A stretch of 14,410 nt of DNA from Nanohaloarchaea archaeon PL-Br10_U2g5 (GCA_001564205.1 LKMY01000022.1:1-14410); one strand, 5' to 3'; counted from the stretch's first letter, positions 1 to 7,474 are shown. The notes: a model not told the origin generated them from the letters alone. Numbers and translations: made by a program.

Positions 1-897
1 GAGCCGATGAGCTGGCAGGAGTTCGCCGAGATGGCGGCCGACGTGTGGGACGACAACGGCGGTCCCGACGGCGACTTCGACTACGCGTTCACCACGCAGG
101 CCGACAACTACGAGGGGCTCGCGTGCTGTACGTTCAACGAGACGATGACCTCGTTCGGCGGCGCGTACTTCGGCGATCACGGAAACCTCTTCGGGCCGAT
201 CGGCGATCGCCCGATCACCGTCGACGAAGCGCCCGTCCACGACACGATCCGCATGATGCGGTCGTTCATGGAGGGCCCCGACGCGGAGTACGCCGATCCG
301 GACTTCCCGCAGATATCGACGACCGACCTCATCGAGTTCACCGAGGAGCCGTCGCGTGAGCCGTTCACTTCCGGCAATGCGATCTTCCACCGGAACTGGC
401 CGTACGCGATCCCGATCAACTTCGACTCCGACGCCTTCGACGCCGAGGACTACGGCGTCATGCCGCTGCCGTACGGCGTCGAGGAAGGCGCCGGCGAGTA
501 CGACGGCACCGGCGGCACGTCCGCGGCGCTGGGTGGCTGGCATCTCACAGTCAACCCGAACTCACAGCGTATCGGCGACGCGGTCCAAGTGCTGGAGGCG
601 TTCGCCAGCGAGAACGTGATGATCAACAACTTCGCCGAAGGCGGATACATCCCGCCGAACCCGTCCGTCACCGAGTCGGTCGACCCCGACGCGGTCGGCG
701 AGCTCGGTGCGTTCCTCGACACGCTCGCCGTCGCCGGCGAGAGCACGGTCCCGCGCCCGGTCACGATCGCGTGGCCGGATCAGGCGCCGCAGATCGCCTC
801 GGAGCTGTCGGCCGCCTATCAGGCCGAGAAGTCGCCGGAGGAGGCGATGGCCGACCTCGAGGAAGAGCTCGAATCGATCGAATCGGAGCTGGCATAA
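1..897 (+). CDS. ABC transporter sugar-binding protein (5' truncated)
   Basis: This is the C-terminal 298 residues of an extracellular solute-binding protein of the MalE/UgpB type (family 1), which captures a sugar outside the cell and hands it to the membrane permeases. The reading frame is open from base 1 and codes for E-P before the first internal Met, so the true start, signal peptide and probable lipobox lie left of the window. Family-like features are the segment beginning GGWHLTVNPNS, followed by an acidic stretch ending in ASENVMINNF and GGYIPPNPSV, which is the usual hinge and C-lobe pattern, and a terminal acidic helix rich in Glu (EEAMADLEEELES). It is followed after 16 bases by the first permease gene. 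The substrate is inferred from neighbours to be sucrose or a fructo-oligosaccharide; nothing in the protein proves it. Confidence 0.88.
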   Translation, partial: EPMSWQEFAEMAADVWDDNGGPDGDFDYAFTTQADNYEGLACCTFNETMTSFGGAYFGDHGNLFGPIGDRPITVDEAPVHDTIRMMRSFMEGPDAEYADPDFPQISTTDLIEFTEEPSREPFTSGNAIFHRNWPYAIPINFDSDAFDAEDYGVMPLPYGVEEGAGEYDGTGGTSAALGGWHLTVNPNSQRIGDAVQVLEAFASENVMINNFAEGGYIPPNPSVTESVDPDAVGELGAFLDTLAVAGESTVPRPVTIAWPDQAPQIASELSAAYQAEKSPEEAMADLEEELESIESELA

Positions 898-902
898 CTC
901 AC

Positions 903-907
903 GGAGG
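903..907 (+). promoter_or_regulatory. Shine-Dalgarno GGAGG for the first permease
   Basis: GGAGG lies six bases before the ATG at 914. It fixes that ATG as the start, although the frame stays open far upstream inside the binding-protein gene. Similar sites precede the next two genes (GGAGGTG at 1907-1913 and AAGGAG at 2932-2937), so the operon interior uses leadered, SD-dependent translation. Confidence 0.7.
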
Positions 908-913
908 ACGAGA

Positions 914-1921
914 ATGTCCACCGACACGCGATCGGATGACGGCGGGTTCGGGCTCACCAGCCCGCTCAACTGGCTGGAGACGCAGAGCGAGGAGGTGTAC
1001 GCGTACGTCCTGTTAGCGCCGGCGTTCCTGCTGCTCGCGGTCGTCGCGTTCTACCCGCTGATAGAGACGTTTCGGTTTTCGCTGCTCGCCAACGAACTCG
1101 CGGCCGCCGATCCGTTCGGTGAGTTCGTCGGTCTCGATAACTACGTCGCGCTGTTGACCGGGAACACACCGTTCACACAGCAGTTCGTTGCGGTGTCACT
1201 GGCTGAGGGATTCCCGTTCATCCAGTTCGACGCGCCGTTCCTCCAGCAGGCGATCTTCGTCACGCTGGCGTTCGCGATCATCAGCGTCCTGTTCGAGACC
1301 ACAATCGGTTTCGGGCAGGCGCTCGTGCTGGATAAAGACTTCTACGGTCGACGGTGGGTCCGTGTGTCGATCATCATCCCGTGGGCCATCCCGATCGTCA
1401 TTCAGGGGATGATCTTCTTTCTGATGTTCAATCCGACCATCGGGTTCGGGACTGACTTCATGCAGTGGCTCGGCGTGTTCGGGAGCAACCCGCTGTCGAG
1501 CAGCACGGACGCGTTCATTATCGTGCTCGTCGCGGACATCTGGAAGACGACCGCGTTCATGGCGCTGTTGATTTTAGCTGGGCTCCAGAGCATCGACCGC
1601 GGGCTCTACGACGTCGCGAAGGTGTCTGGCGCCTCGCCGTGGCAGCGGTTCAAGTACATCACGCTGCCGCTCGTCGCGCCCGCACTGTTGGTCGCGATGC
1701 TGTTCCGAACGATGGACGCGATGCGAATATACGGGCTCATCGACGCGACGGCGGGCTGTGAGACGGTACCGTCGCTCACCTGTCTCGTCATCATCTCCCT
1801 TGAGAGCAGCCGACGCTGGGCGACCGCCTCTGCGGTGGCGTTCCTGACGGCCGTCGTCATCAGCGGCTTCGTGGTGGCGTACCTGCTCGCGCTGCGCAAC
1901 AGCAACGGAGGTGTGGCATGA
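914..1921 (+). CDS. ABC sugar transporter permease 1 (MalF/UgpA-like)
   Basis: A 335-residue integral membrane permease of the binding-protein-dependent transport family, one half of the transmembrane channel. Hydrophobic helices begin around residue 28 (VYAYVLLAPAFLLLAVVAFY). The cytoplasmic EAA loop that docks on the ATPase is visible as DVAKVSGASPWQRFKYITLP. The start at 914 is chosen because it has a GGAGG site and because upstream translation in this frame is an arginine-rich shadow of the binding protein. The stop overlaps the next start by four bases (ATGA), indicating translational coupling. The long segment between the first helix and the core, about residues 60-110, is typical of MalF-like partners. 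Confidence 0.93.
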   Translation: MSTDTRSDDGGFGLTSPLNWLETQSEEVYAYVLLAPAFLLLAVVAFYPLIETFRFSLLANELAAADPFGEFVGLDNYVALLTGNTPFTQQFVAVSLAEGFPFIQFDAPFLQQAIFVTLAFAIISVLFETTIGFGQALVLDKDFYGRRWVRVSIIIPWAIPIVIQGMIFFLMFNPTIGFGTDFMQWLGVFGSNPLSSSTDAFIIVLVADIWKTTAFMALLILAGLQSIDRGLYDVAKVSGASPWQRFKYITLPLVAPALLVAMLFRTMDAMRIYGLIDATAGCETVPSLTCLVIISLESSRRWATASAVAFLTAVVISGFVVAYLLALRNSNGGVA

Positions 1922-2940
1922 GCGATCGACGGGTCGACGATGCAGAGCCTACTGCGGTCGCCGACGGTGGCGTCGCCGAAGGCTCCGCGGGCGGCCAGCC
2001 CGCACTCGATGAGACCGCCGACGAGCCGGAGCTCGACCGCGGGCTCATCGAGGCGTGGGCCGCAAAGATGATCTCCAATCCGGACCGGGCGTACCGCGCG
2101 ACGTTCTACGTGGCGACGATATTCTTCCTCGTCACGACGCTGTTCCCGTTCTACTGGCTACTGATGGTCGCGCTGACGCCCCGGGGAAGTCTCTCCGACG
2201 TCGGCGTGCTCACGCCGGGCGGATTCAATCCGATCGCGTTCATCGAGATATTCCAGATGCTGCCGTTTCACCGATACGTGTTCAACAGCTTCCTGATCGC
2301 GACGATCGCGACGGTGGCGGTGCTGCTGGTCGGGAGCCTCGCCGGCTACGTCTTCGGCCGGCTACGGTTCCGGGGACGGAACGTGCTGTTGCTGGCGGTG
2401 CTTGTGACGTCCTTCTTCCCACCCGCGGCCTTCTTCATTCCACTCAACCGACTGTTCAACCGGAACGTCGACGCACTGAGACCGCTGATCTCAGACGGAT
2501 CGCTGTACAACACGCCGTACGCGATCTTCATCCCGCTGTCGGCGATCTTCTTACCGCTCTCTATTTTCATTCTGATGACGTTTTACTCGCAGATCCCGGA
2601 CGGGTTAGAGGACGCCGCCCGTGTGGAAGGGACGACGCGACTCGGCGCCCTGTTCCGCGTCATCGTTCCGCTGTCGGCACCGGGCGTCGCGACCGCCGGG
2701 GTGTTGACGTTCATCTCGGTGTACAACGAGTACTTCTTCAGCTCGCTGATGACCGACGGTCGGCCGGGGAGTTGGGCGCCGATGCTCGAAGGTATTCTGC
2801 GGTTCCAGGGCGAGTTCGAGGTGCTGTTTAACCTCATGGCGGCCGCCAGCATCGTCGCGGTGCTGCCGGTCGCGATTCTCGTCATCGTCGCACAGGAGAA
2901 GATAGTGAGCGGACTCACCTCGGGGGCGGTCAAGGAGTAA
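1918..2940 (+). CDS. ABC sugar transporter permease 2 (MalG/UgpE-like)
   Basis: A 340-residue permease, the second half of the importer channel. The first 45 or so residues are an acidic, Ala/Glu/Asp-rich cytoplasmic tail without predicted structure, longer than in bacterial MalG. Helices follow from about residue 62 (TFYVATIFFLVTTLFPFYW). The EAA loop reads GLEDAARVEGTTRLGALFRV, followed by IVPLSAP, a close match to the family. It begins inside the stop codon of permease 1 and ends two bases before the ATPase gene, so the importer genes are one transcription unit. Confidence 0.93.
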   Translation: MSDRRVDDAEPTAVADGGVAEGSAGGQPALDETADEPELDRGLIEAWAAKMISNPDRAYRATFYVATIFFLVTTLFPFYWLLMVALTPRGSLSDVGVLTPGGFNPIAFIEIFQMLPFHRYVFNSFLIATIATVAVLLVGSLAGYVFGRLRFRGRNVLLLAVLVTSFFPPAAFFIPLNRLFNRNVDALRPLISDGSLYNTPYAIFIPLSAIFLPLSIFILMTFYSQIPDGLEDAARVEGTTRLGALFRVIVPLSAPGVATAGVLTFISVYNEYFFSSLMTDGRPGSWAPMLEGILRFQGEFEVLFNLMAAASIVAVLPVAILVIVAQEKIVSGLTSGAVKE

Positions 2941-2942
2941 CA

Positions 2943-4070
2943 ATGGCTTCAGTTACACTCGAAGGAATCACCAAACGGTACGAAGACGTAACGGCAGTCG
3001 ACAACATGAACCTGGAGATCCGGGACGGTGAGTTCGTCACCTTCGTCGGCCCCTCCGGGTGCGGCAAGTCGACCACCATGGAGACGATCGCCGGGCTCAC
3101 ACTTCCAACGGAGGGGAGAATCGATATTGGCGGGCGCGACGTGACGAACCTCCCGCCGAAAGACCGGGGAATCTCCATGGTGTTTCAGAACATCGCGCTG
3201 TTCCCGCATATGGACGTGTACGACAACATCTCCTTCGGGCTTCGGCTCCGGAAGTACGAGCAGGAGGAGGTCGATCGGCGGGTGCAGGAGGCCGCCGACA
3301 TCGTTCAGCTGGAAGGGATGATGGACCGGATGCCCAAGGAGATGTCCGGCGGGCAGCGTCAGCGCGTCGCCATCGCGCGGGCCATCGTCCGGAAGCCGGA
3401 CGCGTTCCTCATGGACGAGCCGCTGGCGAACCTCGACGCCGAGCTGAAAGTCCACATGCGGACGCAGCTGCAGCGGCTCCATCGAGAGCTCGACACGACG
3501 ATCATCTACGTCACGCACGACCAGGCGCAGGCGATGACGATGTCCGACCGGATCGCCGTCATCGACACCGGCGTGCTCCAGCAGGTGGCGCCGCCGCTCG
3601 AGTGTTACAACGAGCCGGCGAACTTGTTCGTCGCCGGCTTCATCGGGTCACCAGCGATGAATTTCCTAGAAGGCGAGGTCGTCGACGACGGGTTCGAGTC
3701 GGAGTATACGAACTTCGACTTCGCCCCGGCGACGCACGGCGTCCGAACCGGCCAAGAGATCACGGTTGGGGTCCGCCCCGAAGACGTGTACTTGGAGCGC
3801 GACGCCCAGAAGGCCGCGTCACCGACGAAAGCGTTCGACGCGGTCGTTGACGTCGTTGAGCCGATGGGCAGCGAGCTGTTCGTCTACCTGCTTTTCGACC
3901 GTGACGTGGAGACGAGCGCCGAAGGGCGCGGCGAGGGACAGCTTCTCATCAATCTCTCGCCCGACGCGCAGATCGCGGAGGGGGACGACATCCGTGTCGT
4001 GATGGATCGCAAGAAGACGCATCTGTTCGATCGGGAGAGCGGCGACGCAATTACGCATACGCTGGAGTAG
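2943..4070 (+). CDS. ABC sugar transporter ATPase (MalK/UgpC/MsmX-like)
   Basis: A 375-residue ATP-binding subunit that powers sugar import from the cytoplasmic face. All motifs are intact: Walker A GPSGCGKST (residues 36-44), Q-loop Gln82 in VFQN, signature MSGGQRQR (134-141), Walker B FLMDEP (155-160), D-loop NLDAE, and the switch His192 in THD. The C-terminal part from about residue 235 is the MalK-type TOBE/OB regulatory region, with the conserved VGVRPEDV stretch. Such ATPases are often shared by several sugar importers. The start has an AAGGAG site five bases upstream. It is the last gene of the operon and converges with the trmB gene. Confidence 0.96.
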   Translation: MASVTLEGITKRYEDVTAVDNMNLEIRDGEFVTFVGPSGCGKSTTMETIAGLTLPTEGRIDIGGRDVTNLPPKDRGISMVFQNIALFPHMDVYDNISFGLRLRKYEQEEVDRRVQEAADIVQLEGMMDRMPKEMSGGQRQRVAIARAIVRKPDAFLMDEPLANLDAELKVHMRTQLQRLHRELDTTIIYVTHDQAQAMTMSDRIAVIDTGVLQQVAPPLECYNEPANLFVAGFIGSPAMNFLEGEVVDDGFESEYTNFDFAPATHGVRTGQEITVGVRPEDVYLERDAQKAASPTKAFDAVVDVVEPMGSELFVYLLFDRDVETSAEGRGEGQLLINLSPDAQIAEGDDIRVVMDRKKTHLFDRESGDAITHTLE

Positions 4071-4086
4071 GCGAGCCGGTATCTCG

Positions 4087-4103
4087 TTTTCCGCTTTTTG
4101 CGG
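4087..4103. terminator. Probable T-rich terminator between convergent genes
   Basis: Directly after the ATPase stop lies TTTT, then CCGC-TTTTT-GCGG, a four-base stem around a T5 loop. T-rich tracts are the main intrinsic termination signal in archaea. The opposing trmB gene ends at 4129, so this spacer of under 60 bases must end at least the plus-strand transcript. Confidence 0.45.
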
Positions 4104-4128
4104 CGTACAGCGACCGCAGTTCTTCCGA

Positions 4129-5202
4129 TCAGTCGATCGATTCGACCGTGATTCGATGGGCCTCGACAGCCTCAACCATTGCGCCCCAGCCACCGACCTC
4201 GACCGGCCCGTCCACCGTTTCGACGACGATAGCGACTTGGCCGCCGTGGCTCGCAATCGTCTCCGGATCGACTGCACGGTCCGATCCCGTGACGACGACA
4301 TCGGTGATCGTCCCCTCAACGATTCGGTCGTGGCCGGTTTCGGTGTCCGTGCCCTCAATTCGGGCGCGCACCGTCGCACCGTCCCGAAGCAGGGGAGCGA
4401 CGTCGCGGACGCAGTATCGGATATCGATGTACTCGATCGGCGGCCCGTCGTCGAACGAGGTGTATATCGGCTCCCAGGTGTCCCACTGAGTCGTCAGGAA
4501 GTACCAGTGGAACACGTACGTGTGGGTGCGATCGTCGACGAGCACGCCGTACTCGTTCGTCGAGCCGGTGTGAGGGGCGAAACACGTTTTCGTCCGGTCG
4601 ACGATCACCGTGAACGGAGACGGAAGTCGGCGATGGCGCGCTTCCGAACAGACATCGTTCAGCTCCTCGGCGTCTGGCAGGGACGCACCGTCGTCGTTCG
4701 GGGTGTGGATCGAGAGATTGACCCGAACGCCTCGGTCGGTGGCCGCCTGTAAGGCGGGGCGGAGCCGTTCGAAGTGTTCGACGCCGATGGAGGCGTTCAC
4801 GAAGGCGTCAGCCTCGCGGATGAACTCGTCGGCGTTTTTGATCACCGTTTCGAACCGCGTGACGATGCTGACGGTCGACTGCTCGACCGAGGGCTCGTTC
4901 CAGCGCCGCTCAATCTCCTCGGTCGCCGCGGTCAACCGACTTGCACGTGTCTCGAGGTCTCCGATAATCGCCTCGAGGCTGTTTGCACGGGCGTACAGCG
5001 ATTCCTGTTCGTACGTCTCGATGTATCCGGCGCTCTCTAAGTCGCGTAGCACGTCGTAGATCCGGGGGTCGGGGACGCCGCTGGCGTCGGCGACGCGAGT
5101 GACGGGCGCGGCGCCGAGTTCGAGTACGGTGACGTACGCGTCGGCCTGATACGGAGAGAGACCGGCGTCTTCTAACGTCTCGGTGAGGGCGGTACGCTCC
5201 AC
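4129..5202 (-). CDS. TrmB-family sugar-responsive transcriptional regulator
   Basis: A 357-residue regulator of the TrmB family, DNA-binding proteins that sense sugars directly. Residues 1-70 form the winged helix (LSPYQADAYVTVLELG, then VADASGVPDPRIYDVLRDLE as recognition region). Residues 73-104 look like the dimerising coiled coil. Residues 112-250 are the phospholipase-D-like core domain found in this family, with an aromatic patch (FHWYFLTTQWDTW, 231-243) that could contact sugar. The last 110 residues are a beta-rich sugar-binding-type domain. The start is GTG at 5200-5202, chosen because the protein then begins exactly at the family's usual N terminus (ERTALTETLEDAGLSPYQA). It lies beside, and opposite to, the importer and GH68 genes, so it probably controls both. 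A short ORF ends two bases before its start. Confidence 0.9.
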   Translation of the reverse strand: MERTALTETLEDAGLSPYQADAYVTVLELGAAPVTRVADASGVPDPRIYDVLRDLESAGYIETYEQESLYARANSLEAIIGDLETRASRLTAATEEIERRWNEPSVEQSTVSIVTRFETVIKNADEFIREADAFVNASIGVEHFERLRPALQAATDRGVRVNLSIHTPNDDGASLPDAEELNDVCSEARHRRLPSPFTVIVDRTKTCFAPHTGSTNEYGVLVDDRTHTYVFHWYFLTTQWDTWEPIYTSFDDGPPIEYIDIRYCVRDVAPLLRDGATVRARIEGTDTETGHDRIVEGTITDVVVTGSDRAVDPETIASHGGQVAIVVETVDGPVEVGGWGAMVEAVEAHRITVESID

Positions 5203-5204
5203 GG

Positions 5205-5276
5205 TTACGCCTCGCGTCCGAGTCGTCGTCGCCCTCCGTTGCTGTTTGCTACCGAGCTGGTGCGTTGTGTTGCCAT
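5205..5276 (-). CDS. Putative 23-codon upstream ORF before trmB
   Basis: The ATG at 5274-5276 opens 23 codons (MATQRTSSVANSN, then an Arg-rich end) and stops with TAA. Two bases later comes the GTG of trmB (TAA-CC-GTG). A TTTTATC box centred near 5301 sits about 26 bases ahead of this ATG, so the predicted transcript starts at or next to it. The peptide resembles nothing I recognise. It may be a leader ORF whose translation delivers ribosomes to trmB. Alternatively it is non-coding 5' leader, or a frame error hides a longer trmB start. The evidence is geometric only. Confidence 0.35.
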   Translation of the reverse strand: MATQRTSSVANSNGGRRRLGREA

Positions 5277-5297
5277 ACGGTTAGGTACCACGGGTAT

Positions 5298-5313
5298 GAT
5301 AAAACGTTTTATC
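5298..5313. promoter_or_regulatory. Perfect 16-bp palindrome over the trmB TATA box
   Basis: GATAAAACGTTTTATC is identical to its reverse complement. Read on the minus strand, its TTTTATC half lies about 26 bases before the ATG at 5276, where a haloarchaeal TATA box for trmB is expected. A dimeric regulator binding here would block its own promoter, so autoregulation by TrmB is a natural reading. The plus-strand half could also act as a TATA box, pointing towards GH68. Confidence 0.55.
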
Positions 5314-5322
5314 TCCCTTTCG

Positions 5323-5340
5323 GTCCCGGGTACCCGGGAC
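5323..5340. promoter_or_regulatory. Perfect 18-bp palindrome, candidate TrmB operator
   Basis: GTCCCGGGTACCCGGGAC is a perfect palindrome placed ten bases from the AT-rich palindrome and between the divergent trmB and GH68 genes. It is about 70 bases ahead of the GH68 TATA-like box, a position suited to activation of GH68 or to shared control. It does not resemble the TACT-N7/8-GAGTA motif I recall for Halobacterium TrmB, so the protein that binds is unknown. Confidence 0.5.
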
Positions 5341-5404
5341 GGAAGTCGTGCCGCGTGCGGCGGTTCGAGCCGAGCGAAATCGGGGGCGTATCAGCGTGAC
5401 TGAA

Positions 5405-5416
5405 AAGGCTTTATTC
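5405..5416 (+). promoter_or_regulatory. BRE/TATA promoter of the GH68 gene
   Basis: A purine-rich BRE-like stretch (TGAAAAGG) runs into CTTTATTC at 5409-5416, centred about 26 bases before the ATG at 5438. This is the usual haloarchaeal geometry for a leaderless mRNA and is the main reason for choosing that ATG. Confidence 0.6.
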
Positions 5417-5437
5417 GATTCGTCATCGAGTGTGCGC

Positions 5438-6814
5438 ATGGACGAGACCTCGGAAAACGGCGGCGATCGGGAGCGGTCGCGATGGACCAGAGATCAGGCC
5501 GCGTCGATCGAGCGCCGCCACGGGAACGTCGCGCCGGCGGCGGGCGCGCCGACGGTCGATCCGTTTCCGGAGATCCATATCTGGGACACGTGGCTGCTCC
5601 GTACCCGGCACGGCGAGGTCGCCGACGTCGACGGGTGGCGGCTCGCCTTCTCGCTGACGGCACCATCCGACCTCCTCCCGGGAAAACGACACGATGTCGC
5701 CGAGATCCGCTGTTTCTACTCCGCCGACGGAACGCGCTGGCACGACGCTGGACCCGTCTTTGCGGGCGGCGCGCTCGGCCAGCGGCAATGGGCTGGCTCC
5801 GCGCTGTACGACGACGGCGAACTGTACCTCTACTACACCGCCGCCGGCGACGAGCGGAGCGAGGAGATGACGTACACCCAGCGGATCGCCGTCGCACACG
5901 GCGGTACGGTGGCGACGTCGGCCGACGGGGTCGAGCTCTCGGGGCCGTGGACCCACGAGGTGTTGTTGACGCCGGACGGCGACTGGTACGAGACCGAGTC
6001 GCAGGCGCGCGGGATGATCTACACCTTTCGCGATCCGTGGTTTGTCGAGGACCCGGCGACCGGCGAGACGTATCTGCTATTCGAGGCGAACGCGCCAGCA
6101 CCGGAACGGGAGGGTGACGATTCGGAGACAACCCGACGACGGGAGTTCAACGGCTGTGTCGGCGTCGCCGTCTCGGGGTCGGGCGATCCGCTCTCCTGGG
6201 AGCTCCGTCCGCCGCTGCTCGACGCGACCGAAGTGAACCAGGAGCTCGAACGTCCGCACGTCGTCGTTTCGGACGATCGCTACTACCTGTTCGTCTGCAG
6301 CCACGTCCACACGTTCGCGCCGGGCGTGACCGGTCCCGACGCGTTATACGGGTTCGTCGCCGACGCGTTCGAGGGGCCGTATCGTCCGGTAAACGACAGC
6401 GGACTCGTCGCCACGAACCCACCGGGGGCGCCGTTCCAAGCGTACTCGTGGATGGCGTTCGCCCACGACGAGGAGGTGCTCGTCCAGAGCTTCCTCAACT
6501 ACTACGATTTCGCCGGTGACTCACTCGACGCGATCGCTGAGCTCCCGGCGGCTGACCAGCGCGAGCGATTCGGGGGGACGCTCGCGCCGACGCTTCGAAT
6601 GGTCGTCGACGGCGACCAGACTCGACTGGTCGGGACGCTCGACGCGTGGCGGATTCCGACCCCTAACGAGTCGCTGCCGCCCGCGGACGGGTCGACGCTG
6701 CCGACGGACACCGAACTCGGCGGCGAGATCCGAGCGGGCGGCACGGTCGGGGGCTACGTTGCGGGGGCAAGCGGCGCGGACGGAGACAGCACGGATCCCG
6801 GCGACGACTCATAA
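5438..6814 (+). CDS. GH68 levansucrase/sucrase-type enzyme, no signal peptide
   Basis: A 458-residue glycoside hydrolase family 68 protein. These enzymes split sucrose and pass the fructosyl group to water or to growing fructan. The five-bladed propeller motifs are present in order: nucleophile Asp50 in IWDTW, RHDVAEI and YSADG, QWAGSA, transition-state stabiliser Asp199 in TFRDP, general acid/base Glu271 in ELERPHV, then SHVHTFAPGVTGPD and PFQAYSW. The ERPH form is closer to Gram-negative than to Bacillus enzymes as far as I recall. The C terminus is a Gly/Asp-rich tail. The first 45 residues are charged, with no Sec or twin-arginine signal, so the enzyme is predicted to be cytoplasmic, where it would act on imported sucrose. 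A GTG 90 bases upstream (5348) is in frame, but a TATA-like box places transcript start at the ATG. Hydrolysis versus transfructosylation cannot be told from sequence. Confidence 0.9.
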   Translation: MDETSENGGDRERSRWTRDQAASIERRHGNVAPAAGAPTVDPFPEIHIWDTWLLRTRHGEVADVDGWRLAFSLTAPSDLLPGKRHDVAEIRCFYSADGTRWHDAGPVFAGGALGQRQWAGSALYDDGELYLYYTAAGDERSEEMTYTQRIAVAHGGTVATSADGVELSGPWTHEVLLTPDGDWYETESQARGMIYTFRDPWFVEDPATGETYLLFEANAPAPEREGDDSETTRRREFNGCVGVAVSGSGDPLSWELRPPLLDATEVNQELERPHVVVSDDRYYLFVCSHVHTFAPGVTGPDALYGFVADAFEGPYRPVNDSGLVATNPPGAPFQAYSWMAFAHDEEVLVQSFLNYYDFAGDSLDAIAELPAADQRERFGGTLAPTLRMVVDGDQTRLVGTLDAWRIPTPNESLPPADGSTLPTDTELGGEIRAGGTVGGYVAGASGADGDSTDPGDDS

Positions 6815-6841
6815 GTAGGCGATTGCGGGCGCGTCGATGGT

Positions 6842-6851
6842 AAATAAATAA
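6842..6851. repeat. Left copy of AAATAAATAA flanking the HNH gene
   Basis: AAATAAATAA occurs here and again at 7442-7451, exactly 600 bases apart, enclosing the HNH gene and little else. The pair could be a target duplication from insertion of the cassette. The motif is low-complexity, and the right copy overlaps a likely TATA box, so chance or separate function is possible. Confidence 0.3.
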
Positions 6852-6923
6852 GCGGTTCTGTTGGCCACTCGGAAATGATATAATTGATATTATTGGAACC
6901 AGCGCGGTATCTCCGGGATATCG

Positions 6924-7412
6924 TTAATCGGAGTTACACACAATAGCTCGAAGTTCACCGAGAAGTTCAGGGTAGTCGTCTGGGAGTGTCTTCATTTTTC
7001 GATGTGCCTGTGTGTGACAGTCGTTACAAAGTGTGACGAGATTATCCGGATGATTCGGTCCTCCCGCTGCAAACGGAATAAGATGATGCAGTTGGAAATC
7101 GACTCCGTCTACATCCTTCGCTGTGACTTTGGTTCCACATCGCTGGCACTGCTTGTCATCTCGTTCAATAACAGTTTGGCGAATCGGTTTAGCAAGGCCT
7201 CGTGACTCGGCGATACTCTCGCCGTGTTCCCGCATGTGGTGCGCTTTCATATCCATTTCACGGGCAAAATCAGCACGACCACACGTTGGACATTTACGCG
7301 GGTTGCCCTGCTCCACGAGGCTCACTCCGTGCGCCCTCGTATGGTGAGCTTTCATATCCACCTCACGGGCAAAATCAGCGCGACCACACGTCGGGCACTT
7401 ATGGCTTGTCAT
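6924..7412 (-). CDS. HNH endonuclease with two N-terminal zinc fingers
   Basis: A 162-residue protein. Residues 4-29 and 39-64 are two nearly identical fingers (KCPTCGRADFARE, then MKAHH and a final His), C-x2-C-x13-H-x4-H type, presumably for DNA recognition. Residues 78-140 form an HNH/McrA-type nuclease: Cys89/Cys92, catalytic-region HH at 109-110 in LHHLIPF, Asn124 in PDNLVTL, and Cys129/Cys132 with His137, the zinc-ribbon pattern of the family. The likely activity is metal-dependent DNA cleavage. ATG at 7410-7412 is preceded by a GAGGTG site and by a TATA-like box near 7445. Base composition is visibly less G+C-rich than in the sugar genes on both sides, and it breaks up a functional cluster, suggesting it arrived separately. 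It could be a homing-type or defence nuclease; no partner gene is present. Confidence 0.85.
   Translation of the reverse strand: MTSHKCPTCGRADFAREVDMKAHHTRAHGVSLVEQGNPRKCPTCGRADFAREMDMKAHHMREHGESIAESRGLAKPIRQTVIERDDKQCQRCGTKVTAKDVDGVDFQLHHLIPFAAGGPNHPDNLVTLCNDCHTQAHRKMKTLPDDYPELLGELRAIVCNSD
7306..7403 (-). repeat. Tandem duplication encoding the two zinc fingers
   Basis: The DNA coding for the first finger (about 7326-7403) and the second (about 7221-7298) is nearly identical over long stretches, for example CGGGCAAAATCAGC followed by GCGACCACACG or ACGACCACACG on the plus strand. Most differences are silent or conservative. This looks like a fairly recent internal duplication of about 105 bases. 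The entry marks the better delimited copy and linker. Confidence 0.6.
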
Positions 7413-7441
7413 CGTTTTTCACACACCTCTTTGTTGTCGAG

Positions 7442-7451
7442 AAATAAATAA
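7442..7451. repeat. Right copy of AAATAAATAA, also possible HNH TATA box
   Basis: Second copy of the ten-base motif seen at 6842-6851. On the minus strand it reads TTATTTATTT, centred roughly 30-35 bases ahead of the HNH ATG, so it may equally be that gene's TATA box. Confidence 0.35.
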
Positions 7452-7474
7452 TCAATCTCGGCGGCGGTTCTTTA

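Noticed and set aside
3059..3850. Long alternative frame within the ATPase gene
   Set aside because: Arg/His/Asp-rich shadow. The overlapping frame carries every ABC ATPase motif.
5348..5437. In-frame GTG extension of the GH68 protein
   Set aside because: A BRE/TATA-like site at 5405-5416 lies inside it and places transcript start at the ATG 5438. The extension has no family similarity or signal peptide.
5391..6131. 246-codon open frame opposite the GH68 gene
   Set aside because: Arg/Ser/Pro-rich composition typical of antisense frames in G+C-rich DNA. The sense strand encodes all GH68 motifs.
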